The notes: generated by a model from the sequence alone, not told the origin. A DNA stretch of 64,000 bases from an uncultured Pseudomonadota bacterium (GCA_913060515.1 CAJXRZ010000031.1:1-64000), one strand, 5' to 3'. Shown: positions 25,534-34,191, counted from the first letter of the stretch. A program made the numbers and translations.

Positions 25534-26364
25534 CTAACCGATGAGGTTCAAAGCACCCTGACTCACTGTCTTGGCCTGGGCCAGAACGGAAGTACTCGCC
25601 TGCTGCATGATTTGGTTCTTCGACATCTCCGCCGTCTCGTAGGCAAAGTCAGCATCTCGAATCTGTGACTCTGCGGACTGCAGGTTCTCCGTGTAATTCT
25701 CCAGGTTGTTCAGCGCCGAGTTCAGGCGGTTCTCGACCGCACCGAACTTGGAACGGTAGCTGGAGACGCTGTCGATGGCGGTATCGATGGTGTCGATGGC
25801 CGTCTGAGCGGCACCGGAAGAGGACAGGTCCACGGAGCCGGTGTCGACACCCAAGGTGGATGCGGTCAGGTCACCCAGGGTGATGGTGATGCGGTCATCG
25901 GCCGAGTTGTCCACGCCCACCTGAACCTGCAGCTGGGTGTCGCTGCCATCGGAGAGCTGCAGACCGTTGAACTCGGTAACGGCCGAGATGCGGTCAACTT
26001 CCGAGGTGAGCTCGGTGAACTCGTCTTGGATGTATGCGCGCTCGTCATCGTCCAAGGTCTCGGAACTGGACTGGACGGCCAGCTCTCGCATACGCTTGAG
26101 GATGCTGCCCACCTCGTTTGCCGCACCCTCTGCGGTGGAGATGATGCTGATGCCGTCGTTGGTGTTCCGCATGGCGACCTTGGCCGAGCGACTCGCGGCC
26201 TCCAGGTTCTCTGCCACTGCCAGTCCGGCTGCGTCGTCTGCTGCCTTGCTTACCCGCAGACCAGAACTGATCTTGCGGAAGCTGCTCGAGAGCGAACGGG
26301 TGTTCCGGTTGAGGTTGTTGATTGCATTGTTGGATGCAGTATTCGTGTTGACTACAAGTGCCAT
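25534..26364 (-). CDS. fliC: Flagellin 2
   Basis: A 276-residue flagellin and a close paralogue of flagellin 1. The segment from the ADDAAGLAVAENLEA block through SSETLDDDERAYIQDEFTELTSEVDRI is almost identical in the two. The first 40 residues differ more (NTNTASNNAINNLNRNTRSLSSSFRKISSGLRVS), and so do the last 12. D2/D3 is again short. The ATG has GGAG upstream. Two flagellins of equal length with separate promoters and terminators suggest a two-subunit filament or independent regulation. Confidence 0.97.
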   Translation of the reverse strand: MALVVNTNTASNNAINNLNRNTRSLSSSFRKISSGLRVSKAADDAAGLAVAENLEAASRSAKVAMRNTNDGISIISTAEGAANEVGSILKRMRELAVQSSSETLDDDERAYIQDEFTELTSEVDRISAVTEFNGLQLSDGSDTQLQVQVGVDNSADDRITITLGDLTASTLGVDTGSVDLSSSGAAQTAIDTIDTAIDSVSSYRSKFGAVENRLNSALNNLENYTENLQSAESQIRDADFAYETAEMSKNQIMQQASTSVLAQAKTVSQGALNLIG

Positions 26365-26392
26365 TGTGGGGTCTCCTAAGCGTCGTCTGTCG

Positions 26393-26421
26393 TCGTCGGT
26401 TTAGAAGCCGCCCGGTTTTTC
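26393..26421 (-). promoter_or_regulatory. Possible sigma-28-like promoter before flagellin 2
   Basis: AAAAA (26420-26416), 15 bases, ACCGACGA (26400-26393) on the minus strand, with a leader of about 20 nt. A second CTAAA at about 26477, followed by GCCGAGAG 17 bases on, is an alternative with the wrong spacing. Confidence 0.4.
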
Positions 26422-26540
26422 TCAGAAACCTTGCGTCCTCATGTGATACCTCTCGGCACAGGAAGGGCAGGTTGTTTAGCGAAAAGTGCGATCCCCCCAT
26501 AAAGTTTTTGGGCAAGCCTTCCGCCAGTACACCATAAACA

Positions 26541-26570
26541 CAAAAAAGCCAGCCCGAAGGCTGGCTTTTT
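26541..26570 (-). terminator. Bidirectional terminator after flgL
   Basis: GCCAGCC (26548-26554), tetraloop CGAA, GGCTGGC (26559-26565), flanked by AAAAAA and TTTTT. A strong intrinsic terminator for the flgM-flgN-flgK-flgL operon, 17 bp after the flgL stop codon. Confidence 0.9.
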
Positions 26571-26586
26571 GATGAGACAGAAGACG

Positions 26587-27468
26587 CTACAGGAGGTCGA
26601 AGAGCCGACCACTGGAGGAGGCTGCCCCCACAGTCATCGCAGCATTGTAGCTCTGCTGGAGCTCGCTGAGACGTGTGTAGGTCGCCGCCTCGTCGATCTG
26701 TACCAGGTTGTTGAACTCACCCGTTAAGATGGCGGAGACATTTCCAGCGGTCTCTTCTGCATCCAAGGTCATGCGCTCTTCGTTTCCGACCCGCTGTCTC
26801 CAGCTGGTCAGCTGCGTAAAGGCTGCATCAAGGTCTGAGAGCAGCGCCGAGACGGTGGCGGGGTCGTCTGCCAGCAAGGCGGCCTCTACATCCTGCAGAG
26901 TCGCAAAGGAGTCGACGGCGCCTTGGAAGACCTCGGATCCGTCCATACCGGTCTGAGTCCACTGGCTCGCTGCGATCTGGGTCTCTGGCGTCTCGGCCCC
27001 CCCTTGGTAGGCGAGGCTGGCGTCAAAGGCGGGCGCATCGTAAGCATCGCCAGAGAAAATGTATCTCTCCCCGATTCGCGTATTGGCCACTGCGCTCAGA
27101 CTCTCGACCAGAGCGGCGACCTCTACAGCCATGGCCGCACGTGAGGTCCCATCGTAGCTCTCCGAGGCACCGGCGACGGAGATCTCCTTGGCACGCTTGA
27201 AAATCTCACCCGCCTGAGCGAGCGCGTCATCGGCCCGGGAGTGAAAGCTCAACGCACGGGTGATGTTGTCCTCGTACTCGCCTTGGTCCGCAATCAGGCC
27301 CTGGAGCTTGAGGGCGCTGGCTACTTCGGCAGGACCGTCGCTGGGCCGAGAGAGCTTCAAGCCGGTAATTGCCTGAGTCTCCACTCTGCGGATCTCGCTG
27401 TTTAGGCGGCCAGCTGTTGTGGTCAGCAAGCGGCTCATAGAGCCCTGTGTGGTTCGGTAGACGTTCAT
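26587..27468 (-). CDS. flgL: Flagellar hook-associated protein FlgL (HAP3)
   Basis: A 293-residue junction protein. The N-terminus MNVYRTTQGSMSRLLTTTAGRLNSEIRRVETQAITGLKLSRPSDGPAEVASAL is flagellin-like D0 (region about 1-53), with the FlgL-type RPSDGP. The C-terminus RLSELQQSYNAAMTVGA matches the axial coiled coil. It ends the flgMNKL operon and overlaps flgK by 4 bp. Confidence 0.95.
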   Translation of the reverse strand: MNVYRTTQGSMSRLLTTTAGRLNSEIRRVETQAITGLKLSRPSDGPAEVASALKLQGLIADQGEYEDNITRALSFHSRADDALAQAGEIFKRAKEISVAGASESYDGTSRAAMAVEVAALVESLSAVANTRIGERYIFSGDAYDAPAFDASLAYQGGAETPETQIAASQWTQTGMDGSEVFQGAVDSFATLQDVEAALLADDPATVSALLSDLDAAFTQLTSWRQRVGNEERMTLDAEETAGNVSAILTGEFNNLVQIDEAATYTRLSELQQSYNAAMTVGAASSSGRLFDLL

Positions 27469-28841
27469 CGCACTGCCTGCATCAGGGTGTCAAAGAGCTC
27501 GGAGCTGGTGCGCAAGACTTTGGCTGCGGCTTGGTAGCTGGCCTGGAATTCGATGAGGTTGGCCGCCTCCTCATCTAGGTCTACACCGGAGATGGCGTCG
27601 CGCAGTCCCTGCAGATCGGTGAGCACGACACTCTGCTGCGATGCCACCCGCTTGGCCGTCGCAGCGTCCTCTCCCACTTCGGAGAGCAGGTTGAGCAGAG
27701 TCTCCTCCCCACTCATCGAAGCGGAGAAGGCATCGTCCGTCTCCATCTCAATCATGACCCGCAGGTTTCCGCCATCTCCAGCAGAGGCGCTGGCGTCCGA
27801 TGCAAAGGCAAAGAGGCTGGGGTCATCGAGCAGTGAGGAGTTGAAGGTGAAGCTCTCGGACAGGTGGGCTCCGCCGCCGGCGACCTGAAACCACTCCTGC
27901 CCGGCCGCCCCCGTGCTGTCAAAGCCCAAGGCGTGCTGGTCATTGAACTGATTGGAGAGCTCCTCGACGAAGAGATCCATGTCGTCCAGGTAGCCCTCGA
28001 TCCGAGAGAGCGCGGTGCCGATACCGCCCAAAGACCCGCCCACCTCATTGCTGACCTGGGTTCGCCCGCTGTCGACCCCAAGGTAGATCTTGCTCTCTCC
28101 TACCCCGTGCTCAACGCTCAGCTCGCGTCCTTCAATGCCATTGACGAGGGTGTGCCCCCCAAGCAGCACCGTCGCAGAGCCGTCGTCTTCGATGTGAAAG
28201 TCGACTCCGAGCTGTTGGGCCAGCATGCCGATCTCCATGTCACGCTGATCCAGCAAGTCCGCCGCATTTCCCTGGGAGGCGATGACCGCTCGGTTCAGAT
28301 CGGCGATGTTCTGGATGCGTTGATTGGCCTCGGAGAGCTCCCCGCTCATGCGGTCTTGCACCTGAGATTGCAGGTCCACCAAGCTCACAGCAGTGCGAGA
28401 GACGCTGGTAGCAAAGGCGACGCTGTTGTTGGCGACCGCCCGACGCAGAGTCTCGTCGGCCGGATCCTGGGTCGCCTGCGTCAGGGAGTCGTAGACCCCT
28501 TGCAGCATGGTGGGCAGGCCGTCGATCTCCACGTCGTTGAACCAAGACTCGCTGAGCAGCAAGACCTCGTACTCACTCTCCGCTTCAGCCTGGTTGCCAG
28601 CGCTGGCGATGAGCTGGCGGTTCACGAAGACATCGTGGGCGCGGTCGACCCCAGCGACGCTGACCCCGGTCCCCCGCCAGTTGCTGCCTACCTGAATGGG
28701 GTCGGAGCTCGTCAGGCGCACGGAGCGTCTGGAGTATCCATCGGTCGAGGCGTTCGAGACGTTGTTGGATGCAGCATCCAAGGCCACGCTGGCCGCATTC
28801 AGGCCGCTGCGTGCCGAGCTCAGCGTGGAGAGGATGCCCAC
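27465..28841 (-). CDS. flgK: Flagellar hook-associated protein FlgK (HAP1)
   Basis: A 458-residue hook-filament junction protein. The N-terminal SSARSGLNAASVALDAASNNVSNASTDGYSRRSV and the C-terminal LDEEAANLIEFQASYQAAAKVLRTSSELFDTLM are the conserved FlgK ends. It sits 3 bp after the FlgN-like gene. Confidence 0.97.
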   Translation of the reverse strand: MGILSTLSSARSGLNAASVALDAASNNVSNASTDGYSRRSVRLTSSDPIQVGSNWRGTGVSVAGVDRAHDVFVNRQLIASAGNQAEAESEYEVLLLSESWFNDVEIDGLPTMLQGVYDSLTQATQDPADETLRRAVANNSVAFATSVSRTAVSLVDLQSQVQDRMSGELSEANQRIQNIADLNRAVIASQGNAADLLDQRDMEIGMLAQQLGVDFHIEDDGSATVLLGGHTLVNGIEGRELSVEHGVGESKIYLGVDSGRTQVSNEVGGSLGGIGTALSRIEGYLDDMDLFVEELSNQFNDQHALGFDSTGAAGQEWFQVAGGGAHLSESFTFNSSLLDDPSLFAFASDASASAGDGGNLRVMIEMETDDAFSASMSGEETLLNLLSEVGEDAATAKRVASQQSVVLTDLQGLRDAISGVDLDEEAANLIEFQASYQAAAKVLRTSSELFDTLMQAVR

Positions 28842-28844
28842 GGC

Positions 28845-29150
28845 TCAGCCGGCCCGGCGAGGAGCGTAGGTCGGCTCGTCGTAGCTCAGGATCTGATCCA
28901 GGCTGCCGTTGACCAGCGAGATGACCACCTCTACGCGCTTCTCGAGCAGCATGAGCTGCTCGACCATTGGCCTCAGGGCGGCGCGCTCCTCTTCGGGCAC
29001 CCCCTCCTGGAGCTCTACTTCCAGCTCGAAGAGCAGATCGGCCCGGTCTTGGGTCGCTTGATTCAGCGCGGCTGTGTCCAGGGCTTTGGCTGCGACGAGC
29101 TGGTCTTCCGTGGCGGCGAGCAATCTGGCCACCAAGTCTTGGTAGCTCAC
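28845..29150 (-). CDS. flgN: FlgN-like export chaperone
   Basis: A 101-residue helical protein in the fixed order flgM-flgN-flgK-flgL. The helices LVARLLAATEDQLVAAKALDTAALNQATQDRADLLFELE and LRPMVEQLMLLEKRVEVVISLVNGSLDQIL fit the FlgN helical bundle, which carries FlgK and FlgL to the export gate. Assignment relies mostly on order and helical pattern. It overlaps flgM by 4 bp. Confidence 0.8.
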   Translation of the reverse strand: MSYQDLVARLLAATEDQLVAAKALDTAALNQATQDRADLLFELEVELQEGVPEEERAALRPMVEQLMLLEKRVEVVISLVNGSLDQILSYDEPTYAPRRAG

Positions 29151-29413
29151 AGCTCCCCCAAGAGGCCATCGACCACCGCTCGCATGTCCACGCTGGACTC
29201 GAAGCTTCCGTCTGCCAAGGCCGCCTTCATCTCTGCGATGACATCAGCGCGTGGAGCGGACTCCAGCTCTCCCTGGGACTGAAGCCCACGGACCCAGTCC
29301 GCCTGTCCCGAGAGGCCTACGGACGCGGGTCCGCCAGATGGCGCTTGCGCCGCGCGGCTCGTGCGAGCCATTGGACGGAGTGCGTAGACATTGGAGAGGG
29401 CGTCGATCTTCAT
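29147..29413 (-). CDS. flgM: Anti-sigma-28 factor FlgM
   Basis: An 88-residue protein with GGAGG 5 nt before the ATG. The C-terminal half, VRGLQSQGELESAPRADVIAEMKAALADGSFESSVDMRAVVDGLL, follows the FlgM pattern (RxDxVxxxKxAIxxGxYxVDxxxVAxxLL). The N-terminus is disordered, as expected for an exported anti-sigma factor. It holds FliA until the hook is finished. It sits under a FliA-type promoter of its own, giving negative feedback. Confidence 0.88.
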   Translation of the reverse strand: MKIDALSNVYALRPMARTSRAAQAPSGGPASVGLSGQADWVRGLQSQGELESAPRADVIAEMKAALADGSFESSVDMRAVVDGLLGEL

Positions 29414-29452
29414 GGGGTCCTCCGGATGGCCTGAGCCTTGGATTCCTTCCCC

Positions 29453-29480
29453 GCATCGGACGGGCTCTCCCCACCTTTAG
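29453..29480 (-). promoter_or_regulatory. Sigma-28-type promoter of flgM-flgN-flgK-flgL
   Basis: CTAAA (29480-29476), 15 bases, TCCGATGC (29460-29453) on the minus strand, with a leader of about 33 nt. It lies between the FlgJ/M23 stop codon and flgM. Confidence 0.78.
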
Positions 29481-29491
29481 ATCTTTCCGCT

Positions 29492-30166
29492 TTAGCGGTG
29501 GAGATCGTGATCCGATTCCTCGACACTGCCCTGCGGCATGTAGGATAAAGGATCGACAGCTTGGCCATCGATGCGCACTTCAAGGTGCAAGTGGGGCCCG
29601 GTGCTGTCGCCGCTGGTCCCAACGGTTCCCAGAAGTTGACCGGCCTCGATCTCTTGGCCCGCAGCCACAAAGATGTCCTGGCAATGGGCGTATCGGGAGA
29701 CCATGCCCTCGCCATGGTCCACCAGGACCTGGTTGCCGTATCCAGTCTCGCTACGCTGCACGCGCAAGACCGTGCCAGCCTTCACAGCTCCAATCTCCGA
29801 CCCTCTCGGTGCTGCGAGGTCCACGCCCTCATGCATGCGCCGGTCTCCGTGAATGGGATGGGCCTCACGCATGCCAAAGGCGCTGCTGACCCGGGCCCCT
29901 TCCGGAAGGGGGTTGGCCATGCGCTGGCTGTCCTGAACCCCCCAGTTGATCTCCATTCCACCGCCGTCGACGATGGCCTTGGCCATGGCGTCGTCAAAGA
30001 CGCTGCCAAAGGCGTCCCCGAAGGGTCCACCCATGGCTTCCTCCGGCAAGCTGGACCGAAGTTCCTGCACCATGACCCGCGCGAACTGCTCCTGCAGGAG
30101 CCGCTTGGGGCTCTTGCTGCGGTCCAGCGGGGCCCCGGTCAGGCCATCCAGCTTGCCAACGCTCAC
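29492..30166 (-). CDS. FlgJ-like rod-binding domain fused to M23 peptidase
   Basis: A 224-residue protein. Residues about 20-70 (LLQEQFARVMVQELRSSLPEEAMGGPFGDAFGSVFDDAMAKAIV) match the FlgJ N-terminal rod-cap domain. Residues about 92-210 are a LytM/M23 metallopeptidase with MHEGVDLAAPRGSEI (HxxxD zinc ligands) and HLHLEVRIDG (HxH). FlgJ caps the growing rod and opens peptidoglycan for it. Here the muramidase of enterics is replaced by an endopeptidase. It has no N-terminal signal peptide, consistent with export through the flagellar channel. The start overlaps flgI by 4 bp. Confidence 0.9.
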   Translation of the reverse strand: MSVGKLDGLTGAPLDRSKSPKRLLQEQFARVMVQELRSSLPEEAMGGPFGDAFGSVFDDAMAKAIVDGGGMEINWGVQDSQRMANPLPEGARVSSAFGMREAHPIHGDRRMHEGVDLAAPRGSEIGAVKAGTVLRVQRSETGYGNQVLVDHGEGMVSRYAHCQDIFVAAGQEIEAGQLLGTVGTSGDSTGPHLHLEVRIDGQAVDPLSYMPQGSVEESDHDLHR

Positions 30167-31257
30167 TGAATCACCAGCTCCCCATCCAGAGCGCCAGCGG
30201 CGTCAATGGCTTGCAGGATGGTCACCAGGTCGCGGGGCTTCATGCCCATGGCGTTGAGGGCGTCGACCAGGTCTTCGATGGTCCCGCCTTCGACGACTGA
30301 GAGCTGTCCACCTTCTTCGGTGACTCGGATCTCGGCGTTCTGAACAACAACAGGCGTTGGGGCTTCCCCGACGTACATCTCAGCGCCTTCTGCGACCTGG
30401 TTGTCTGCGCTGACTTCGATGAGCAGGTTGCCGTGAGCGATGGCGACGGGCTGGATGCTGACGTTTCCGCCAACGACAACTGTTCCGGTACGCTCGTTAA
30501 TGACGACTCGGGCCACAGAGTCGACGAGGACGTCGACCTGTTCAAGGCGAGCCATGAAGTTGACGAACTGCCCATCATATTCCTCGGGTATGACCAGCAA
30601 GAGACTGCGTGAGTCACGCGGGTAGGCAACCCCAGCGCCAAAGGAACGCTCAACGGCCTCGCTCAAGCGACTCATTGTTGTGTAGTCCGGGTTGTCCAAG
30701 ATGTATTCCACCTGAACAGCCGCACGCGTCTCTACATATAGCGGATGGGGGCGAACGACCTGAGCCCCCCCGGGACTGCTAGCGACCGTGGGGTGGTTTC
30801 GGGTGCTGGAGTCCCCTCCCCCGCTGGCAGAGACACTGCCCGTGGACAGCGGACCGCTGGCGATGGCGAAGGCCTCAGTGACGCCTCCTACAGAGAACAG
30901 CTCAGTGTCCATCAGCACACCATTCTGCAAGGACTTGCAGTCCGCGACCGTCGAGACGGTGATGTCCATACGCGTATTTGTCCTGGCATCAACCGGGAGC
31001 TCCGCATGCACATAGACCAAGGCGATGTTCTTTGACATCAAGTCGGCCGCGGTGATGGGCCGACCCAGCGCCTGCATCTCGTCGACCAGTGTGTTGATGG
31101 CCGCTTCACTTCGCGGTGAATCCCCGGTGCCATTCAGACCGACAACAATGCCAATACCGGCCAACTTTGCGGGGTCGGTACCATAGAGGTAGCCGAGGTC
31201 TTTGACGCGGGCGCCGTGTGCGGGCGAACTGGACAGGGCGAGTAGCAGAGCGAGCAT
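30163..31257 (-). CDS. flgI: Flagellar P-ring protein FlgI
   Basis: A 364-residue periplasmic ring protein with the signal peptide MLALLLALSSSPAHGA. The block VKDLGYLYGTDPAKLAGIGIVVGLNGTGDS is the FlgI signature, at about residues 18-47, and the C-terminal VEGGTIEDLVDALNAMGMKPRDLVTILQAIDAAGAL is conserved. It forms the rod bushing in the peptidoglycan. It has its own promoter at the end of flgH and overlaps the FlgJ/M23 gene. Confidence 0.97.
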   Translation of the reverse strand: MLALLLALSSSPAHGARVKDLGYLYGTDPAKLAGIGIVVGLNGTGDSPRSEAAINTLVDEMQALGRPITAADLMSKNIALVYVHAELPVDARTNTRMDITVSTVADCKSLQNGVLMDTELFSVGGVTEAFAIASGPLSTGSVSASGGGDSSTRNHPTVASSPGGAQVVRPHPLYVETRAAVQVEYILDNPDYTTMSRLSEAVERSFGAGVAYPRDSRSLLLVIPEEYDGQFVNFMARLEQVDVLVDSVARVVINERTGTVVVGGNVSIQPVAIAHGNLLIEVSADNQVAEGAEMYVGEAPTPVVVQNAEIRVTEEGGQLSVVEGGTIEDLVDALNAMGMKPRDLVTILQAIDAAGALDGELVIQ

Positions 31258-31276
31258 TTCATTGCCTCCGTACCCG

Positions 31277-31304
31277 CCATCGGACGGAACCCGCCATCGT
31301 TTAG
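31277..31304 (-). promoter_or_regulatory. Sigma-28-type promoter of flgI-flgJ/M23
   Basis: CTAAA (31304-31300), 15 bases, TCCGATGG (31284-31277) on the minus strand. It starts immediately after the flgH stop codon, with a leader of about 15-20 nt. Confidence 0.78.
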
Positions 31305-31305
31305 C

Positions 31306-32079
31306 CTAAAATGGCCAAAAGCGACTAAGGAAACGATTACCGAGTCCTGGGTGTTGCTTATCGTCCACAGAACCACTGCCCGTCACCTGAATCGTCGGGT
31401 TGGCCAGGAACTTTGACTCGATGGTGTTGTCGCCCTTCACGTCGAGCGGCCGCGCGATTCCGTGCACCACCAAGATCTGTGTCTCCCCATTTACCGTGAT
31501 GGTCTTGTTTCCCTCCAACACCAGGTTGCCGTTCGGCAGCACTTCAACAACCGTACAGGTCAAGCTGCCTTGCAGGTTGTTCTGACGACTTGTGGTTCCG
31601 TTTCCACTAAACTCATTGCTGCTTCCACCCTTCACCCCAATCTCGCCATCCTCCAACTCCAGCATGTTGGGGTTGTTTCCAAGAATGGAGGTCGTGACAC
31701 CTAGCAGTGCTCCGACTCGGGCATCGGAATTCGATGTCTGCCCAGCGACGGTGTCGGCGGTCACGCTAGTGGTCAGGTCGTCTGCCACCATGACCGTCAC
31801 CAAGCTGCCTACCTGATGCCGATTCCAGCGGTTCTCCGCGGTCGAGTAGAGGCTGGCCCCGGTGTTATTGCCCTCGAGGTTGAAGTCCGGCGCTCTATTA
31901 GAAACGCGCTCCGCCACAGCAACTTCCGCCTGCTCCGGCCCAACGTCCACCACAGATCCCTGCCCCTCAACCACATTCGAGGCCAGATTGTCCGCAGCTT
32001 CTTCGGTCTTCTGAGGCTCGGCCTCCCCCTGGGGTGGTGCCTCTTGAGCCATCCAGGCCAGCAAGAACAAGGTCGACAT
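31306..32079 (-). CDS. flgH: Flagellar L-ring protein FlgH
   Basis: A 257-residue protein. The blocks NNTGASLYSTAENRWNRHQVGSLVTVMVADD and NLVLEGNKTITVNGETQILVVHGIARPLDVKGDNTI are diagnostic, and the C-terminus LGNRFLSRFWPF resembles other FlgH ends. FlgH is normally an outer-membrane lipoprotein. Here the N-terminus (MSTLFLLAWMAQEAPPQ) contains no Cys, so lipidation is not evident, and a Gln/Glu/Pro linker of about 45 residues precedes the core. Last gene of the flhA-fliA-flgF-G-A-H run. Confidence 0.93.
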   Translation of the reverse strand: MSTLFLLAWMAQEAPPQGEAEPQKTEEAADNLASNVVEGQGSVVDVGPEQAEVAVAERVSNRAPDFNLEGNNTGASLYSTAENRWNRHQVGSLVTVMVADDLTTSVTADTVAGQTSNSDARVGALLGVTTSILGNNPNMLELEDGEIGVKGGSSNEFSGNGTTSRQNNLQGSLTCTVVEVLPNGNLVLEGNKTITVNGETQILVVHGIARPLDVKGDNTIESKFLANPTIQVTGSGSVDDKQHPGLGNRFLSRFWPF

Positions 32080-32093
32080 GAGGAACTCCTAAA

Positions 32094-32732
32094 TCAGTGA
32101 ATGGAGACACGACCGTCCGGGCCCAAGACGCCTTCGACGACCTGACCGGACTGGAGGTTCTTGACCTGGACGCGTTGCCCCACAGCGGCATCGGCCATGA
32201 GTTCGCCGTCGGTTACCAGCGAAACGCTTCCCCGAGTGACCGAGATCAGCACTGGATCACCGGCCAGACGCTCAGCGCCAAAGGCCGCGTTGTTGACGTT
32301 CACCGGCTCGCCAGCGGAGATGGATCGGGTAGCGATGGGCTCGCCCTGCTCCGTGCCAGCTCTCGCGGTCCACACCGGCACCAGCGCCTTCTCGGTCTGC
32401 AGATCCTGGCCTCGTGTGGCGGGATGGGTCGCAACCAGGCCCCAGCGCTCCACCCGCATGACAGGGTGGAGCGAATAGCGGCCGGAGAACTTGCCCCCTT
32501 CGAACACAGACAGGTGCAGAACGGGGTCCTGCCTGCAGGCATCGCCGCTCCAGTAGAGCATCTGGCCCGGCTGGAGATCCACGCTCCAGGCCAAACCCAG
32601 AGTGTCGAGCACTACCGAGTCTGCCTCGCAGCGCTCTTGGGCGTAGACCACCAGGGACTGAGAGACTCTTAGGTGGGAGTCCGGAGCTTGGGCGTCGCCT
32701 GCGTAAACAAGTGATGTCAGGAACCAGAACAT
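32094..32732 (-). CDS. flgA: P-ring assembly chaperone FlgA
   Basis: A 212-residue protein with a short signal peptide (MFWFLTSLVYAGDA). The C-terminal SAF domain is clear: PIATRSISAGEPVNVNNAAF, then RGSVSLVTDGELMADAAVGQRVQVKNLQSGQVVEGVLGPDGRVSI. It escorts FlgI in the periplasm. The start codon overlaps the flgG stop (TAATG). Confidence 0.92.
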   Translation of the reverse strand: MFWFLTSLVYAGDAQAPDSHLRVSQSLVVYAQERCEADSVVLDTLGLAWSVDLQPGQMLYWSGDACRQDPVLHLSVFEGGKFSGRYSLHPVMRVERWGLVATHPATRGQDLQTEKALVPVWTARAGTEQGEPIATRSISAGEPVNVNNAAFGAERLAGDPVLISVTRGSVSLVTDGELMADAAVGQRVQVKNLQSGQVVEGVLGPDGRVSIH

Positions 32733-33499
32733 TAGCGCTTGAGGTTTGCTGTGGTCTGAAGTGCCTCATCGCTGGCTTGGATGACCTTGCTTGTCAGCTC
32801 AAAGCTGCGCTGGGCCTGAATCATCTCGATGAGCTCAACGGCCACATCGACGTTGGAGGCCTCGCGCATTCCCTGGCCGAGCTGAGTTGCACCCACACCA
32901 AGACGGACGAACTGGGGCGTTCCGGAAGAGGCGGTCTCTTGATACAGGTTTCCGCCTATGGCGTTCAGGCCTGCGGGATTCACAAAGTCCATGATCTCCA
33001 ACATGCCCAGAGACTGGATGGTGCCGTTAGACATGGTCTCAGAGACCTCGCCGTCGGAGCCAATGACGATTCCCCCGGAGTCTGGAGAGATCGCACCGAC
33101 GCCCTGAACGAGCAGTCCGCCAACGGTCATCAGCTGTCCATCAGCGCTGCGCTGAAAGGAACCATCTCGGGTGTAGAACTCCTGCCCTGTCTCATCGATG
33201 ACCTTGAAGAAGCCCTTTCCTTGGATGGCGACGTCGGTCTCCACTCCGGTCCCGACCAAGTCACCCATACTGTGGTTGCGGTAGTTGCCCACCACCTTGG
33301 TGCCGCTGCCCACCTGGACCACGCCTTGGGCGTCGCCTTGGACGCCACCACCAGTGACCTCTTGGTAGTAGAGATCCTGAAAGGCCACCGAGCTGCGTTT
33401 GTAGCCGGTGGTGTTCACATTCGCGAGGTTGTTCGCGATGTTGTCGAGCTGGGTCTGCTGCGCGCTCATGCCGGTCGCGGCGGTGTACAGGGCTTTCAC
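32732..33499 (-). CDS. flgG: Flagellar distal rod protein FlgG
   Basis: A 255-residue rod protein. MKALYTAATGMSAQQTQLDNIANNLANVNTTGYKRS and the C-terminal SNVDVAVELIEMIQAQRSFELTSKVIQASDEALQTTANLKR are near-consensus FlgG, given as regions 1-36 and 215-255. Length is typical. It overlaps flgF upstream and flgA downstream. Confidence 0.98.
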   Translation of the reverse strand: MKALYTAATGMSAQQTQLDNIANNLANVNTTGYKRSSVAFQDLYYQEVTGGGVQGDAQGVVQVGSGTKVVGNYRNHSMGDLVGTGVETDVAIQGKGFFKVIDETGQEFYTRDGSFQRSADGQLMTVGGLLVQGVGAISPDSGGIVIGSDGEVSETMSNGTIQSLGMLEIMDFVNPAGLNAIGGNLYQETASSGTPQFVRLGVGATQLGQGMREASNVDVAVELIEMIQAQRSFELTSKVIQASDEALQTTANLKR

Positions 33500-34191
33500 T
33501 TGGGACTCCCATTTCGTGCTGCGTTTCGATCCATCTCTTCACTGGCCTGGAGGGCCTTCTGTGCGATCTCCAGGTGTCGGCTGGCCATGATCAGGTCGAC
33601 CATCGCCTCCATTGGGTCCACGTTGGAACGCTCCAGGTGCCCTTGTTCGATGCTTCCACTGGCCTCGCGCAAGCCGCCCACCGCTCGGTAGGTGCTGGCG
33701 CCCAGGGGCTCCAAGTCGTCCGCCATCGCCAAGCGAATCTTGCCGACAGGCTCCCCCTCTTGCATCACTTGACCCTTCTGGTCGATGGTGAAGGGCAAGG
33801 TGGGCTCGATGCGCAGTGGGCCGCTCTCCCCCATCAAGGGAAGGCCCGCGGCCAGCATGCTGCCGTCGGCCTGAATGCTCAGGTTTCCGTTGCGCGTGAG
33901 CAGCTCTTCTTGGCCCCCTTGGACCACAAACCAGCCCTCGCCATGAACGGCGACGTGGTTCTTGTTCCCGGTGGCCTCGAGTTGACCTTCGCGCATGTCG
34001 ATGCGGATGTCCGAGATGGCGGCCCGGGTGGGGGCCAGCGAGCCGTCGTTCTCGTTGTCGTCCACGATGAACTGGACGTCCTGAGACTTAAAGCCGTGGG
34101 TGCCCACGTTCGCGACATTGTTGGAGACCACCTCCATCTGTCGCCAAGCGGTCATCGCGCCGTGGTAGCCGGTGTAGAGGTCGCGGCTCAT
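33496..34191 (-). CDS. flgF: Flagellar rod protein FlgF
   Basis: A 231-residue rod protein. LYTGYHGAMTAWRQMEVVSNNVANVGTHGFKSQDVQF at the N-terminus and SNVDPMEAMVDLIMASRHLEIAQKALQASEEMD at the C-terminus identify it. It is paired with flgG in the usual order. The ATG overlaps the fliA stop codon. Confidence 0.95.
   Translation of the reverse strand: MSRDLYTGYHGAMTAWRQMEVVSNNVANVGTHGFKSQDVQFIVDDNENDGSLAPTRAAISDIRIDMREGQLEATGNKNHVAVHGEGWFVVQGGQEELLTRNGNLSIQADGSMLAAGLPLMGESGPLRIEPTLPFTIDQKGQVMQEGEPVGKIRLAMADDLEPLGASTYRAVGGLREASGSIEQGHLERSNVDPMEAMVDLIMASRHLEIAQKALQASEEMDRNAARNGSPK

Noticed and set aside
26455-26480. A second CTAAA before flagellin 2, followed by GCCGAGAG
   Set aside because: The spacing is 17 instead of 15, and the resulting leader would be longer. 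Kept only as an alternative to the site at 26393-26421.
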